A stretch of 64,000 bases of DNA. It comes from JAAOZP01 sp038848185. Its GTDB lineage: Archaea; Thermoproteota; EX4484-205; JAAOZP01. A model generated the notes under the pieces. It had not been told where the DNA came from and searched no databases. It worked only from the letters and a program-made list of their open reading frames with translations. Location: positions 62,001 through 126,000 of the forward strand of contig JAWCNV010000001.1 of assembly GCA_038848185.1 (NCBI GenBank), written 5' to 3'. Of the stretch, positions 8,519 through 18,026 are shown piece by piece (position 1 is the first letter of the stretch; every line of letters starts with the position of its first letter). The position numbers were made by a program, and so were the translations under genes.

Positions 8519-9323
8519 CCCGTTTGTCTTGAGAGCAATACTTGGAATCGTATTTGCATCCTTCTCCGCCCCTGTTTCGACAATAATGCTTCTGAGAGGC
8601 GCCCTCTATATGACTCCTGAAATTTCACACGCTGCCTTGGGTGGAGCTGCCCTAGGCGTTTTAATTCGGATGTTTTTACCAAGTTTACCCGATCCCTTTG
8701 TCTTCGCCATAGTTTTCTGCGTAGCAACCTCCATACTCATTTCTCGAATGGGGAAGAGTGGCCAGCAGACCCTAGGGATGATGCTGAGCGTTTCTCTTGC
8801 TGTAAGCGTGATGCTTTACGCGATAATAAGGAGCTATCTCCCCATAGACAAACGGATTCTTGTAGACGGCTACTTGGTGAGCGACCTCCTCCTTATTTCT
8901 GACAGTGATTTGTTAAGCATAGCTATCGCGTCAACAGTTGCAACCATAGTTGCTGTAATATTTTACAGAGAGTTTATCTACGTTTGTTTCGACATGGAGA
9001 CTGCTGAATCCCTGGGGCTTAGAGTAGGATTATATGATTCGCTGCTTTTTACAGTCTCCGCAATAACAGTCGCCATCGTAGCCAGAACTATGGGTGTTCT
9101 ACTTTCTGTCACGCTCCTTGTCATTCCTGCTGCTGTTTCAAGACTGATAGTACACCAAGTAGGCAGAATGCTGACAGTATCGTTTGCGACAGCAATCTTG
9201 TCAGGGCTGGGGGGAATAGCATTATCGCTTTACTTCAATATTCCTACGAGCGGCGCAATTGCGCTCGTTTCAATCCTGTTCTTCTCTTTAGCATACTTGG
9301 CTAAGGTAGTTTCAAAAAGGTAG
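8511..9323 (+). CDS. znuB: Metal ABC transporter permease (ZnuB-like)
   Basis: 270 residues from ATG 8511, which overlaps the end of the ATPase gene by 8 bases; GTG 8502 is an alternative. About eight hydrophobic helices are seen. The N-terminal pattern RGALYMTPEISHAALGGAAL and the later MGVLLSVTLLVIPAAVSRL are typical of the ABC-3 (ZnuB/MntB) permease family. It forms the membrane channel of the importer. Confidence 0.92.
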   Translation: MLDPFVLRAILGIVFASFSAPVSTIMLLRGALYMTPEISHAALGGAALGVLIRMFLPSLPDPFVFAIVFCVATSILISRMGKSGQQTLGMMLSVSLAVSVMLYAIIRSYLPIDKRILVDGYLVSDLLLISDSDLLSIAIASTVATIVAVIFYREFIYVCFDMETAESLGLRVGLYDSLLFTVSAITVAIVARTMGVLLSVTLLVIPAAVSRLIVHQVGRMLTVSFATAILSGLGGIALSLYFNIPTSGAIALVSILFFSLAYLAKVVSKR

Positions 9324-9333
9324 TTTCTACAAC

Positions 9334-10089
9334 ATGTTGTCTAAGCTTATACGTGAGGAGGATGCTGAGGGAAGGGCTGAGGCACTTAGACAGACGTACA
9401 GTCTCCTTTACAGCATTAATTTTAGAAAAATATTAAGTCGAATTCCTGTGGAAATGATTTTCCCCACCGAGGATTTTTTGGAGGCGGATAAGCTTGTGGC
9501 GGTTCTTAAGGCGTTTCTCTACGAAAACTACAGGGTTCCGATTATATGCATAGAGTCACCCAGCAGAAGGATATATGTGGTTGATGGGCATCACAGGCTT
9601 CTAGTCCACAGGGTGTTTAACGAACACAGTATAAGATCATACCTGTTGACTCCTGAGGATGAAGTCGAATACTACAAGCCAGTGAAAAACATCATGGACC
9701 TAGGCATACTTAAAATGCCTATCTCAAGGGAGGACGCGTCCTTTCTGAACGCAATTACAATATTGCTTTACTATAGGAAGGTATACGGTGAAGACTTCTA
9801 CTTGGAGCACAGGACTATCGATCTCCTCAGTCTAGTTCCCACTCAACCATCAGTCAGTGCTGAAGGATTAGCCTACTGGAGTAACAAATATGCTCCTATC
9901 ACATGCCTTGAACATCTCGGAAAGCTATATGTTCTTGATGGCCATACAAGGGCGTATGCAAGACTGTTAAAGAAAGAGTATTCGGTTGAAGCCTTGGTGA
10001 TAAGAAGCAAGATACGCATACCTTTTAACATAGTTAGACTGGTTGAAAGATTCGGGTTGAAGAGTATTAAAGATCTTGTGATCTACTAG
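9334..10089 (+). CDS. Tandem ParB/SerK-fold protein
   Basis: 251 residues. Two copies of the ParB/sulfiredoxin-superfamily signature are visible: VVDGHHRLLVHRVF near residue 87 and YVLDGHTRAYARLL near residue 207. Each is preceded by a beta strand and an I/V-P-I segment. No DNA-binding helix-turn-helix region follows, so it is not a partition ParB. Length and DGHHR motif resemble the ADP-dependent free-serine kinase SerK described in Thermococcus, but the kinase residues cannot be verified by eye. It lies 10 bases after znuB and is likely in the same transcript; a role with metal uptake is not obvious. Confidence 0.55.
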   Translation: MLSKLIREEDAEGRAEALRQTYSLLYSINFRKILSRIPVEMIFPTEDFLEADKLVAVLKAFLYENYRVPIICIESPSRRIYVVDGHHRLLVHRVFNEHSIRSYLLTPEDEVEYYKPVKNIMDLGILKMPISREDASFLNAITILLYYRKVYGEDFYLEHRTIDLLSLVPTQPSVSAEGLAYWSNKYAPITCLEHLGKLYVLDGHTRAYARLLKKEYSVEALVIRSKIRIPFNIVRLVERFGLKSIKDLVIY

Positions 10090-10157
10090 ATAAGGCCTTA
10101 ATATAGGTCTTAATATAAGAAAAACGTTTTATCCATAACTAGCCGGCTCCCTAGAGG

Positions 10158-10865
10158 ATGTTACAGCTAAGAGTTTCAAAGGCAAGGTTCGTGGCTTCAG
10201 CAGCAACCTCAACAGCACTAGTATTCATAGCAACCGCATCCATCTCCATATATATTCCTGCTACCCGAGGATACTTCAACCTCGGGGACTCAATGATTTT
10301 CCTAACATCCCTCTTATTCGGCCCCTCCGTAGGGTGCATCGCAGGCGGAGTAGGCTCCATGCTTAGCGACCTTTTCCTAGGCTATACTGTTTACGCTCCA
10401 GTCACCCTTGTGGTGAAGGGTTTTGAAGGCCTCTTAACAGGTCTTCTCTACAGGTTTTTCACAGGAAAGAAAACCGGCTCCGCTCGGCTACTCATGACGC
10501 TTCTTCCGATACCTACGGTGATTCTCGGAAGCATAATAGTCTTGACCCTTTTCTCAGGGGAGGCGGAGGTATCGCTGCTTACAATAAGCTCGGCGACAGT
10601 AGCCTCCCAGCCCCTGGTATTCTCAACCCTAGTTGTTTTAGCATGTTCAATACTCCTTCTCCTAAGGCTTTACGAGAGAAACCTGCCGTTAATAGTCCCT
10701 TGCTTCATAGGCGGTTTCGAAATGGTTCTGGGGTACTTCCTCTACGAGCTTTTCCTAGTGGGTTTAGGCGCTGTTTTCGAGGTGCCTGCAAACTTTGCCC
10801 AAGCCTTCTTGGGGACTATGATAGCAGTACCCCTCTATAATGCGGTCAGGAGGAGAACCGGTTAA
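10158..10865 (+). CDS. ECF transporter substrate-binding (S) component
   Basis: 235 residues, about six membrane helices. FNLGDSMIFLTSLLFGPSVG and VKGFEGLLTGLLYRFF match the COG4720-type S-components, which capture vitamins or precursors such as HMP, thiazole or riboflavin for an energy-coupling factor module. No EcfA ATPase or EcfT gene is nearby, so it probably shares a module encoded elsewhere. A TATA-like CGTTTTATCC sits about 28 bases before the ATG. The substrate cannot be assigned. Confidence 0.75.
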   Translation: MLQLRVSKARFVASAATSTALVFIATASISIYIPATRGYFNLGDSMIFLTSLLFGPSVGCIAGGVGSMLSDLFLGYTVYAPVTLVVKGFEGLLTGLLYRFFTGKKTGSARLLMTLLPIPTVILGSIIVLTLFSGEAEVSLLTISSATVASQPLVFSTLVVLACSILLLLRLYERNLPLIVPCFIGGFEMVLGYFLYELFLVGLGAVFEVPANFAQAFLGTMIAVPLYNAVRRRTG

Positions 10866-10875
10866 TCAAACCTGT

Positions 10876-11874
10876 TCAACCAAGCGTCTTCCAAAGCTCA
10901 TCCTGCGGAAGCTCATCTATCTTGATTCTCCTGCCCCCTAAAAGCCCAATTCTCCCATGCTTGTTCCCTGTTATTCTTCCTATGATGCGGGCCTTGAAAC
11001 CCTTCTCGTTAAGCTTCCTCAGTAATATTGGAGTCTTACGCCTGCTCACTGTTGCCAGCAGGGTTCCGGAGCTTACTAGCCTAAGCGGGTCGATACCAAG
11101 CTTCCCGCATATTATTCTCGTTTCCTCTCTGACAGGTATTGACGCGATATCCACGACGCACCCTTTCCTAGAGGCTTCGCATATCTCAAATATCCCTCCG
11201 AGCACACCCCCCTCAGTAGGGTCATGCATGGCTGAAACATAATCTGCTGAGACGAGTGCAGGCTTAACCACACTCAGGCTTTTGACAAGCCTGCTCGCCC
11301 TCCTCAGGATCATGGGTGAAATACCCTTCTCCAATAGTTTCTCTGAAAGGTCTGAAGCTAGGATTGCTGTACCCTCTACACCTGCCTCCCCAATCATCAC
11401 TATGTTTTCACCAGCTTTAGCGCCGCTCGACTTGACAAGTCTTCTACGCCTAGTCCAACCTATTGCTGTACCTATGAACACCGGGTTTTCGACAATACTC
11501 GAGTACTCTGTGTGACCACCCACTATGCTTACCCCCAGCCTCTTGGCTTCCATGCTTACCTGCCTCATGATTCTTCGAATCTCGCTGTCTCTTGTTCCAG
11601 GAGGTAGAATTAGAACGACCAGCAGAAACTCCGGCATAGCCCCTGTGAGCGCCACATCATTGGTTGAAACATCCACTCCTATTCGTCCAAGATTCTCCTT
11701 GGCACCTGTGACTGGGTCGCTTGAAACAACTATCTTAACTCCGTTTACAGCTATGACTGCATTGTCAACACCTATACCCGGACCGACAAGAACCCTCTTA
11801 CTAGGAGCACCGAGATTCGAGAAAACGATTTGACTAAGTATTTTCGGAGGAACCTTGCCAAGCATCTTCTCCAA
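10876..11874 (-). CDS. AIR synthase-related (HypE/PurM-fold) protein
   Basis: 332 residues with the two-domain PurM/HypE/SelD fold: GIGVDNAVI early, DPVTGAKENLG, DVALTGAMPEF, SIVGGHTEYSS, then MHDPTEGGVLGGI and LVSSGTLLATV in the second domain. The C-terminus lacks the PRIC motif of HypE, so it is not a carbamoyl-dehydrating hydrogenase maturase in the classical sense. It also differs from the true PurM at 25.2 kb. The family phosphorylates an amide or acyl oxygen with ATP; the substrate is unknown. TTG 11874 or ATG 11865 could start it. It is convergent with the ECF gene. Confidence 0.78.
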   Translation of the reverse strand: MEKMLGKVPPKILSQIVFSNLGAPSKRVLVGPGIGVDNAVIAVNGVKIVVSSDPVTGAKENLGRIGVDVSTNDVALTGAMPEFLLVVLILPPGTRDSEIRRIMRQVSMEAKRLGVSIVGGHTEYSSIVENPVFIGTAIGWTRRRRLVKSSGAKAGENIVMIGEAGVEGTAILASDLSEKLLEKGISPMILRRASRLVKSLSVVKPALVSADYVSAMHDPTEGGVLGGIFEICEASRKGCVVDIASIPVREETRIICGKLGIDPLRLVSSGTLLATVSRRKTPILLRKLNEKGFKARIIGRITGNKHGRIGLLGGRRIKIDELPQDELWKTLG

Positions 11875-11945
11875 GGTTGCAACATAGTTGAATAAGAAGG
11901 TTAAAAACCTTAGTCTTTCTTTCTCCGCGAAAGTTTTTTAGGTAA

Positions 11946-11955
11946 GCTTAAAAAC
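11946..11955 (+). promoter_or_regulatory. TATA-like box of the UPF0182-like gene
   Basis: GCTTAAAAAC is centred about 27 bases before ATG 11977. The GTG at 11956 directly abuts this box and so is an unlikely start. Confidence 0.45.
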
Positions 11956-11976
11956 GTGTTGAATAGGTTTGGTGTA

Positions 11977-14781
11977 ATGACTGAAGTAAAGGTTTCAGGC
12001 AGCAGGGATTACCGTAGCCTGCTTAAGAAGACTGTTGGAATAATTCTGATAGTTCTTCTAATCTGGCTGGGCTTCTCCACATGGCTTTTCACAATAAGCA
12101 TTTACGATGATATGTATGTTACAAAATCCGGAGTAAGCTATCTTAAAATAATAACTTTAAACGGTTCCCTCTACGATGCTTTCGGAGTCTTAATAGGGCT
12201 CTCGGTTTTAAACCCTGTCCTATGGTTCTCACTGGTTAAACGAAGGTTTAGCCTAGCTGCCGTAATCCTGCTGCTGAGCATATTTACAGTTTTCATATTC
12301 TTCTCCGCCTTGGGCTCGCAAATAGCTGTTCAAATCCTCCTGCTGAAAAACGCTGGCAATGTTCTACAGGGCTTCCTAGACTGGCTTGGGAAAGTATACT
12401 TTGCTCCACTTTCCTTCTCCGGGGAGGAGCTTTACAGTATGATGTCTGTCTTCGACTTCATAGAGCTTCTGAAAATGCTCTACGTATTTTTCGCAGTAAT
12501 CGTTTTCATAAGCCTAGCCATCGCAACTTTCTGGCCCATGGCTGTCTCAGTGAAAAAAGTTAAGACTGAATCGGAAGGCGATTTATTGATAGTGAGGTTC
12601 GCAAAGGGTATTCTCTTCCTGCTCAGACTCCTAATCACCATCATATTCATAGGCTACTTTCTGCTCTGGTACCCTACGTCAACCTACGACGTAACCAGCA
12701 CCATATTCAGATCTGCATTAATCCTTTCATTCATCTTCATAGGTATCCACGTGCTTTTAGAGGCAATACCTCTTAAGAAAACCGTCTGGACTAAGAACGC
12801 GTTAATCGTATTGGCGATAGTAATAGCTATAATAGGGTATGCTGTGCCACAAGCATACTATAGGACCCTAGGAGGATGGGATGCTAACAAGGTTTCCTAC
12901 GAGTTCAACCCCAGGATTAAGCCACACATAGAGCTTGTTAACCTGCTTAACAGTTTAAACGAGATTTCTGAAACAGCTGAGTCACAGGGAAGCCTTGAGG
13001 ATCTTGAGAAAGTCAGGTTGACGAACCATGATTTCATATCTTCAAGAACCAGCTACGAGCTGTCTAGGAAAGGCATACCATGGATCACTGGAAGCGAACC
13101 CGCGATGATATATTTCAAGGACGGCCGTTTATACTGGATTGTTTTCACAGCCCCTGTGGTGGTGGAGGCAACCGACATTGAGACAGCCGAATCCTTCATA
13201 TACACTCACAGCGAGACTATTCTAGCTTTCGACGCTACAACAGGCAGGACTGTCACATTGAGCCAGGCTCTTGGAATCACTGATGCTCCTCCAGTATATT
13301 ATGGCTTGGGAGGACTTTTCGCAGAGAGAGAAATCGTTTTCGTCAACACAGGTAAATGGAGGGAGGCTGGGACAGTAAACTACACGGGTCTTCCAGACTA
13401 TGTCTTCTCAGGATGGGTTCGACTAGTCTATTTCCTTCTTAAGGGTAGGCTCGACATAGCCTTCGGTGGCTACGGCGATACTTTAAACACTTTGATTACT
13501 AGAGATGCTTATGAAAGGGTTTCAGCGATAAAAGCTCCTTTTCTAACAGTTGAGATTGATCCTAGGACGGGTATTCCAGCACCCTACCCTGTTGTGGATC
13601 CTGATGGGCATCTTTACCTAGCGTTCTCAATGTTCATTGAGAAACCTGTCTACAACGAGTATGCTTTCACAGAGAAGTATGGTGTCGAAAACGGAGGCTG
13701 CTTCAGAAAGCTTTTCTCAATCGTGCTGGTTAATGTTGAGGACGGGAGTATTAAGAGCTACATGTTCGAAGAATCGTTAAACAATAACAACTATATTGTC
13801 AATACGCTTAAATTACTCTATCCATCATGGGTTAACCCTATACCGGCTTGGCTTGAGCCACAAATAAGGTATAGTAAGAACCTTATGTGGAGCGTAATCG
13901 ATATCTACAATACTTACAGGATCCCAAGCTGGGACTATGACTCGTGGTACAGGAGCACAGGTATGCTTGACTACCCAAGGAATCCGGATGGCGAAGTTTA
14001 CTCTCAAAGCGTTTTCGACATAAGGTACGTCCCCTTGGGAGACCGCTACGTAGCCCTATGCGTAGTGGAGAACTATCAACAGAACCCTGGAGCATCTGTA
14101 AATATTGTCGGCGCATACGTTTTCACTCCCGACAGCAAGGAGTTCATCCTTTTCCCGAACAGAGTTCCTAGACTCAGCGCAATAGTAGATAGTATTCTCC
14201 ACTATCCTACGGTTCAACAGATACTGACTCTGCACCAGACTCACGGTGTCTCATGGGTTGAGGGAAACCTTATGGTTCAACTCGTGAACAACACGCCTGT
14301 CTTCATACTGCCGTTCTACTCCATAAGTGCTCAAGTAGCTTATGTCACAATGGTTGTGGTCTACAATCCTCAGACTAATAAGATAGGCGTCTATCAGGTT
14401 AGTAACGTTGACGATTGGATGGAAGTCTCGAAATCCGCATTCACAGCATACTCTTCAACAGTATCAGTAAACATCAGCCTTAAACCAGATTATCTTCAGC
14501 AGGTTAAAGCGTTTCTCACCGTAAACGGATTGAATGTGGCTGAGCCAGTCAGCGTCTCCGCTAACATCGTTTACATGATAGGATACGTCAGGGCTGACGA
14601 GTTTCAGAGTACAGCCAATTCCACACTTGCAAGACTCGTCGACTTCTGTAATCAGTATAACTTGAAGACGGTTAACATCTGGGTAGAGAAGGTTGAAGGC
14701 AAGGATATCATAAACATAGGAGTCTTAATGTTAACTACTCAAGGAGTCGAGCTTCACCTTATTCAGATAGAAGCCAGTTAG
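11977..14781 (+). CDS. Large membrane protein, divergent UPF0182 family
   Basis: About 934 residues. Seven to eight hydrophobic helices occupy the first ~290 residues; the rest is a large, probably extracellular domain. The stretch with RLVYFLLKGRLDIAFGG, LNTLITRDAYERV, APFLTVEID and DPDGHLYLAFSMF corresponds to a conserved block of the bacterial UPF0182 (COG1615) family. The function of that family is unknown. ATG 11977 is chosen over GTG 11956 because of the TATA-like box. It stands alone in its transcription unit. Confidence 0.6.
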   Translation: MTEVKVSGSRDYRSLLKKTVGIILIVLLIWLGFSTWLFTISIYDDMYVTKSGVSYLKIITLNGSLYDAFGVLIGLSVLNPVLWFSLVKRRFSLAAVILLLSIFTVFIFFSALGSQIAVQILLLKNAGNVLQGFLDWLGKVYFAPLSFSGEELYSMMSVFDFIELLKMLYVFFAVIVFISLAIATFWPMAVSVKKVKTESEGDLLIVRFAKGILFLLRLLITIIFIGYFLLWYPTSTYDVTSTIFRSALILSFIFIGIHVLLEAIPLKKTVWTKNALIVLAIVIAIIGYAVPQAYYRTLGGWDANKVSYEFNPRIKPHIELVNLLNSLNEISETAESQGSLEDLEKVRLTNHDFISSRTSYELSRKGIPWITGSEPAMIYFKDGRLYWIVFTAPVVVEATDIETAESFIYTHSETILAFDATTGRTVTLSQALGITDAPPVYYGLGGLFAEREIVFVNTGKWREAGTVNYTGLPDYVFSGWVRLVYFLLKGRLDIAFGGYGDTLNTLITRDAYERVSAIKAPFLTVEIDPRTGIPAPYPVVDPDGHLYLAFSMFIEKPVYNEYAFTEKYGVENGGCFRKLFSIVLVNVEDGSIKSYMFEESLNNNNYIVNTLKLLYPSWVNPIPAWLEPQIRYSKNLMWSVIDIYNTYRIPSWDYDSWYRSTGMLDYPRNPDGEVYSQSVFDIRYVPLGDRYVALCVVENYQQNPGASVNIVGAYVFTPDSKEFILFPNRVPRLSAIVDSILHYPTVQQILTLHQTHGVSWVEGNLMVQLVNNTPVFILPFYSISAQVAYVTMVVVYNPQTNKIGVYQVSNVDDWMEVSKSAFTAYSSTVSVNISLKPDYLQQVKAFLTVNGLNVAEPVSVSANIVYMIGYVRADEFQSTANSTLARLVDFCNQYNLKTVNIWVEKVEGKDIINIGVLMLTTQGVELHLIQIEAS

Positions 14782-15068
14782 AAGCCAATATCCTCCACAC
14801 TTTTCCATTAAAATGCAGGTATGCTTTTATCTCTGCTTCGTGAAAAAACTTTTAGTAGAGGGTTATTGGGAAATTAAATATAATGATTATAAATTAGGAT
14901 TATATACTGTGGTTAACTAACGCTTGTCGAATTACAACATTTTTCTAATATTTAAACATGTCTTTCAGAATCATTCAGAATTGTTTCTGAAACGTCTTAA
15001 AAATAAAACTTTAAAAGCTCAAAGCCTATGCAGTAGGCTTGGAAGTGGTAGGGTTGAAATATCCAAAT

Positions 15069-15769
15069 ATGGAAAACCTCAAAATAAAACATATGAAGAA
15101 AACTGATTTCTGGCTGTTAATAATGCTCATCTTTTTTTACTGACGACAATTCACATTAACAAGTCCTATGCTGCACCGCCACCTTGGTACGCGGGCTATG
15201 TTCTCTGGAGCCCTCCAGGAGGAACAACGCCATGGGGGATACATGCACGCATATACACGATCTCTCCTACAGTACCCCGTGGTCATTTTCTCGTTGAATG
15301 GGATGCTATCGTCCTAAGTTACACAAACACATGGTGGATACAAACTGGATATGCAAAGGTTCCCAGCCAATTCTCTGGGTTAAAGTTCTATTCAGAGAAA
15401 AATGATACTTATGGACATAGGCTTAATTTTTCATCTACTGGCCCGACTACGGGCGAGACATACAGTTATATGATATGCACAACCCAGCAATCTCCTCCTA
15501 ACCGGTGGGATATTCTTATTCGAACCATGGATGGACGTACTCTCTACTCTGCGAGAATATCTACAAATCCATATACATCCTTAGACTTTCAGGCAATGGC
15601 TGAGATGTCGACTTCATCCATTCGAATAGACAACACTCATTTCAGCGAGTTAAGCTACTACGATGGTAGGTCTTGGCCTCACTGGTGGCGGCATGCTTGT
15701 AAAAAGGATTTTCCATATAATGTACAGGAGACCTCTAACTATGAATTCTACGCAAGTGGAGGTGGGTAG
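15069..15769 (+). pseudogene. Frameshifted secreted-protein gene
   Basis: From ATG 15069 a hydrophobic signal segment (KKTDFWLLIMLIFFY) runs into TGA at 15141. Immediately downstream the frame offset by one stays open to TAG at 15767-15769. It encodes an aromatic- and proline-rich domain (YAAPPPWYAGYVLWSPPGG, EWDAIVLSYTNTWWIQTGY). Adding one T to the run of seven T at 15132-15138 joins the two into one ~233-residue secreted protein. I recognise no family. The gene is followed after two bases by a membrane-anchored protein, likely its partner. Mutation, slippage and sequencing error are all possible. The AT-rich ~290 bases before it show nothing clear. Confidence 0.7.
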
Positions 15770-15771
15770 AA

Positions 15772-16416
15772 ATGAAGAGACGCTTTTTAGTTAACCTTTT
15801 AATGCTGGTTACCATAGCGGTCATCCTGTCTTCAATAATATTAATGATTTTGTTCAGTGGCATCAGAAACACTGGGGAAGAGGCTACAACGGAGGAACCC
15901 GTATTCGGCATAGTGCCAATTGAAGACATTGCTGAAAAATTGACGCTTGAGCAGCTGGTTGAAAGGCTCGAGTTCCTCAACACCACCATTTACTTACCGA
16001 CTTTGCTAGGAGACCTTAAGCTCACCACGGTATACTACAAGCCACCTGTCGCGATACTCGTGTACAGTAATAGAGGGATAACTAACCTCGATTACTGTAA
16101 TGCAACCATTGAAATCTCACTGATGAGTTTCAACAAGTTTTCCAAGGATGAGTTGGAGCAGGTGGCAAAGCAAGATAATAAGACGAGCACATTAAATATA
16201 AATGGCAACTGGGCGATGCTCATAGAGGGTGCTAAAAGTGGCCGCTACTGGCTCAAGGAGCCCTACAATATTGTTGATGTCGCCTACTTCGTGCTCGACG
16301 ACCACCACTATTACTTACTCACCGTCAAACATCCACTCGGCGTTAAGGAACTGATTGAAATTGCACAGAGCATGAGGCCCCTCAAGCAATACCTAATTGC
16401 AACAGGAGGCACCTAG
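15772..16416 (+). CDS. Membrane-anchored extracellular protein, unknown function
   Basis: 214 residues. One N-terminal membrane segment (VNLLMLVTIAVILSSIILMI) is followed by a mixed alpha/beta extracellular domain. The start is two bases past the stop of the frameshifted secreted gene, so they form an operon. The domain alternates strands and helices (DLKLTTVYYKPPVAILVYSN, WAMLIEGAKSGRYWLKEPYN), vaguely like DUF4367/MucB-type domains, but I cannot assign it. Confidence 0.6.
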   Translation: MKRRFLVNLLMLVTIAVILSSIILMILFSGIRNTGEEATTEEPVFGIVPIEDIAEKLTLEQLVERLEFLNTTIYLPTLLGDLKLTTVYYKPPVAILVYSNRGITNLDYCNATIEISLMSFNKFSKDELEQVAKQDNKTSTLNINGNWAMLIEGAKSGRYWLKEPYNIVDVAYFVLDDHHYYLLTVKHPLGVKELIEIAQSMRPLKQYLIATGGT

Positions 16417-16479
16417 TCTCTCAAAAACTCTTAGGCTTAGACGCTTTTTTATCTTTTAACCATATTGCACATTATAGAG

Positions 16480-17334
16480 CTAGTATTTAAGTAGCCGATC
16501 CATTAAGATGCTTGATGCCCTTAGAACATTATCATCTAAATCTAGCCTACTATACTCGTGAACTTCAAGTATCAATGGTTTACGGTAGCCAATCTTCAAG
16601 AAAGCGTTTACAAGCTTATTCCAGTCTATATTGCCCATTAATGGTGGTAGATGCTGGTCCTCGAGACCATTATTGTCGTGAATGTGGGTTGCCACTAAGG
16701 ATTCTCCAAGGCTTTCGACGAACGAGGATGGGTCAAGCTTGTTCACGTTAGCGTGCCCCACATCCAAGCATATTCCAAAGCAATCGTTATTAACTTCCTT
16801 CAAAAGCTCTGAAAGATCTTTTGGCAGAGCACCATAACCATTTTCCAACCGGTTCTCCACAGCTATTTCGACACCGTGTTCTGAAGCCTGTTTAGACGCT
16901 TCTTTGAAGAAACCTATGTTCACAAGCCTCGTTTTCTCCACAGCCTCTTGGGAATCATAGTTTCCAGAAGACTCTAGCCTCGCAGTGTGGAACACAAGGG
17001 CTCCCAACTCAAGCTCCCCCACATGCTTAATCAGATTGAGAGTTTTTCTTAGGGCTCTATCCTTCTTATGGGAGTCTATTGAAGCAAGCTCAAAATCTAT
17101 TTCGCCGTAAGGCGCGTGAACTTGAATAATCCTGACTCCTAGGCTGTCCGCAGTCTCCTTAATCCTTCGTAAAGCGTTTAAATCAATCTCCCCGTTTATA
17201 GACAGTTTAGACAGGTGTTCAAAGCATATTTCAACGAACCTAACGTCTCTATCCCTAAGCCTTTCAAGAGCTTTTTCAACGTCAAGTATGGAATATATCC
17301 AAGTGTCGAATCCATAGTCCATGTCTCCAAGCAT
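16480..17334 (-). CDS. Sugar phosphate isomerase/epimerase-like TIM barrel
   Basis: 284 residues of the xylose-isomerase-like/AP-endonuclease-2 family (COG1082). Metal-site elements are visible: VRIIQVHAPYGE, ALVFHTARLE, VENRLENGYG, CLDVGHANVN, THIHDNNGLEDQHLPP and LILEVHE. The family isomerises keto-sugars or acts on abasic DNA; nothing here decides the substrate. It follows the DUF523 gene after 12 bases and is likely co-transcribed. A second, divergent paralogue is at 20976-21836. Confidence 0.82.
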   Translation of the reverse strand: MLGDMDYGFDTWIYSILDVEKALERLRDRDVRFVEICFEHLSKLSINGEIDLNALRRIKETADSLGVRIIQVHAPYGEIDFELASIDSHKKDRALRKTLNLIKHVGELELGALVFHTARLESSGNYDSQEAVEKTRLVNIGFFKEASKQASEHGVEIAVENRLENGYGALPKDLSELLKEVNNDCFGICLDVGHANVNKLDPSSFVESLGESLVATHIHDNNGLEDQHLPPLMGNIDWNKLVNAFLKIGYRKPLILEVHEYSRLDLDDNVLRASSILMDRLLKY

Positions 17335-17346
17335 ATGACTACATCC

Positions 17347-17871
17347 TTAAAACGGTTTTCCCCTTTTTAGATTACAGAGCTTGCTTAGAAGTTCCTCAAT
17401 ATCCCCATACTTCCTGTCCTCGGGAAGGCCTATGACCTCTACTTTAACACTGGAATTAGCCATGGCTTCACAAAGAGCCTCGGTGAAAACCCCCTTGCCT
17501 TTCTCAGGCTCGTCAACCTTAAAATGTGTCCATTCAACCCCGCATGAAGGGCTCCCCTCCACACCCAAGTATGCAATTACCTCAATACCCTTCTGTTCAT
17601 ATTCTCTTACAAGTTTCACAACCTGATCAGCTATATCCAAGCAGATTTTCCTGAATTCAGGATTGTCATATGTGCTCTTGGAAGCTGGCTTCCTGTCTAA
17701 ACCCTTATACAATAGTTCTGGACATGGAAGCTGTATTATGCCTGTCTCAAAATCCTTTAGAAGGGTTTCGGCAACTTTCCTCGAGGCTTCCCGCTTTTTC
17801 TCGTTGAGTACTCCCTGAGCCTTGCTGTAGGGGTTTAGTATGCAGTGGGAAACTAGGATTATCTTCTGCAT
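17347..17871 (-). CDS. DUF523/TudS-like cysteine protein
   Basis: 174 residues. Three conserved cysteines are visible: SHCILNP (residue 10), PCPELLYKG (about 49) and EGSPSCGVEW (about 110). They match the DUF523 family, where these residues hold a [4Fe-4S] cluster in thiouracil desulfidases. The archaeal branch has no proven function. A TATA-like CTTTAATATG about 28 bases upstream of the ATG implies a leaderless start. It leads a two-gene unit with the TIM-barrel isomerase. Confidence 0.72.
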   Translation of the reverse strand: MQKIILVSHCILNPYSKAQGVLNEKKREASRKVAETLLKDFETGIIQLPCPELLYKGLDRKPASKSTYDNPEFRKICLDIADQVVKLVREYEQKGIEVIAYLGVEGSPSCGVEWTHFKVDEPEKGKGVFTEALCEAMANSSVKVEVIGLPEDRKYGDIEELLSKLCNLKRGKPF

Positions 17872-18026
17872 ACTTTAAGTAGGGATTGGTTTCCCATATT
17901 AAAGTTTCCATAAAACTCAGGAAAAATTTAGGGAAAACTGTTTAGAATCTGGCTTAACCGCTTTAGTAATGTTTAAAAACGGCCTAAAAAGGCTTCTCCC
18001 TTCGATAGGCTGATGCGTGATCAGGC

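Noticed and set aside
11282..11833. Rightward frames antisense to the AIR-synthase-related gene
   Set aside because: Shadow frames of a well-supported minus-strand gene; no independent motif.
14924..15106. 60-codon rightward frame in AT-rich spacer
   Set aside because: No domain, no start context, and it overlaps the better-supported start of the frameshifted secreted gene in another frame.
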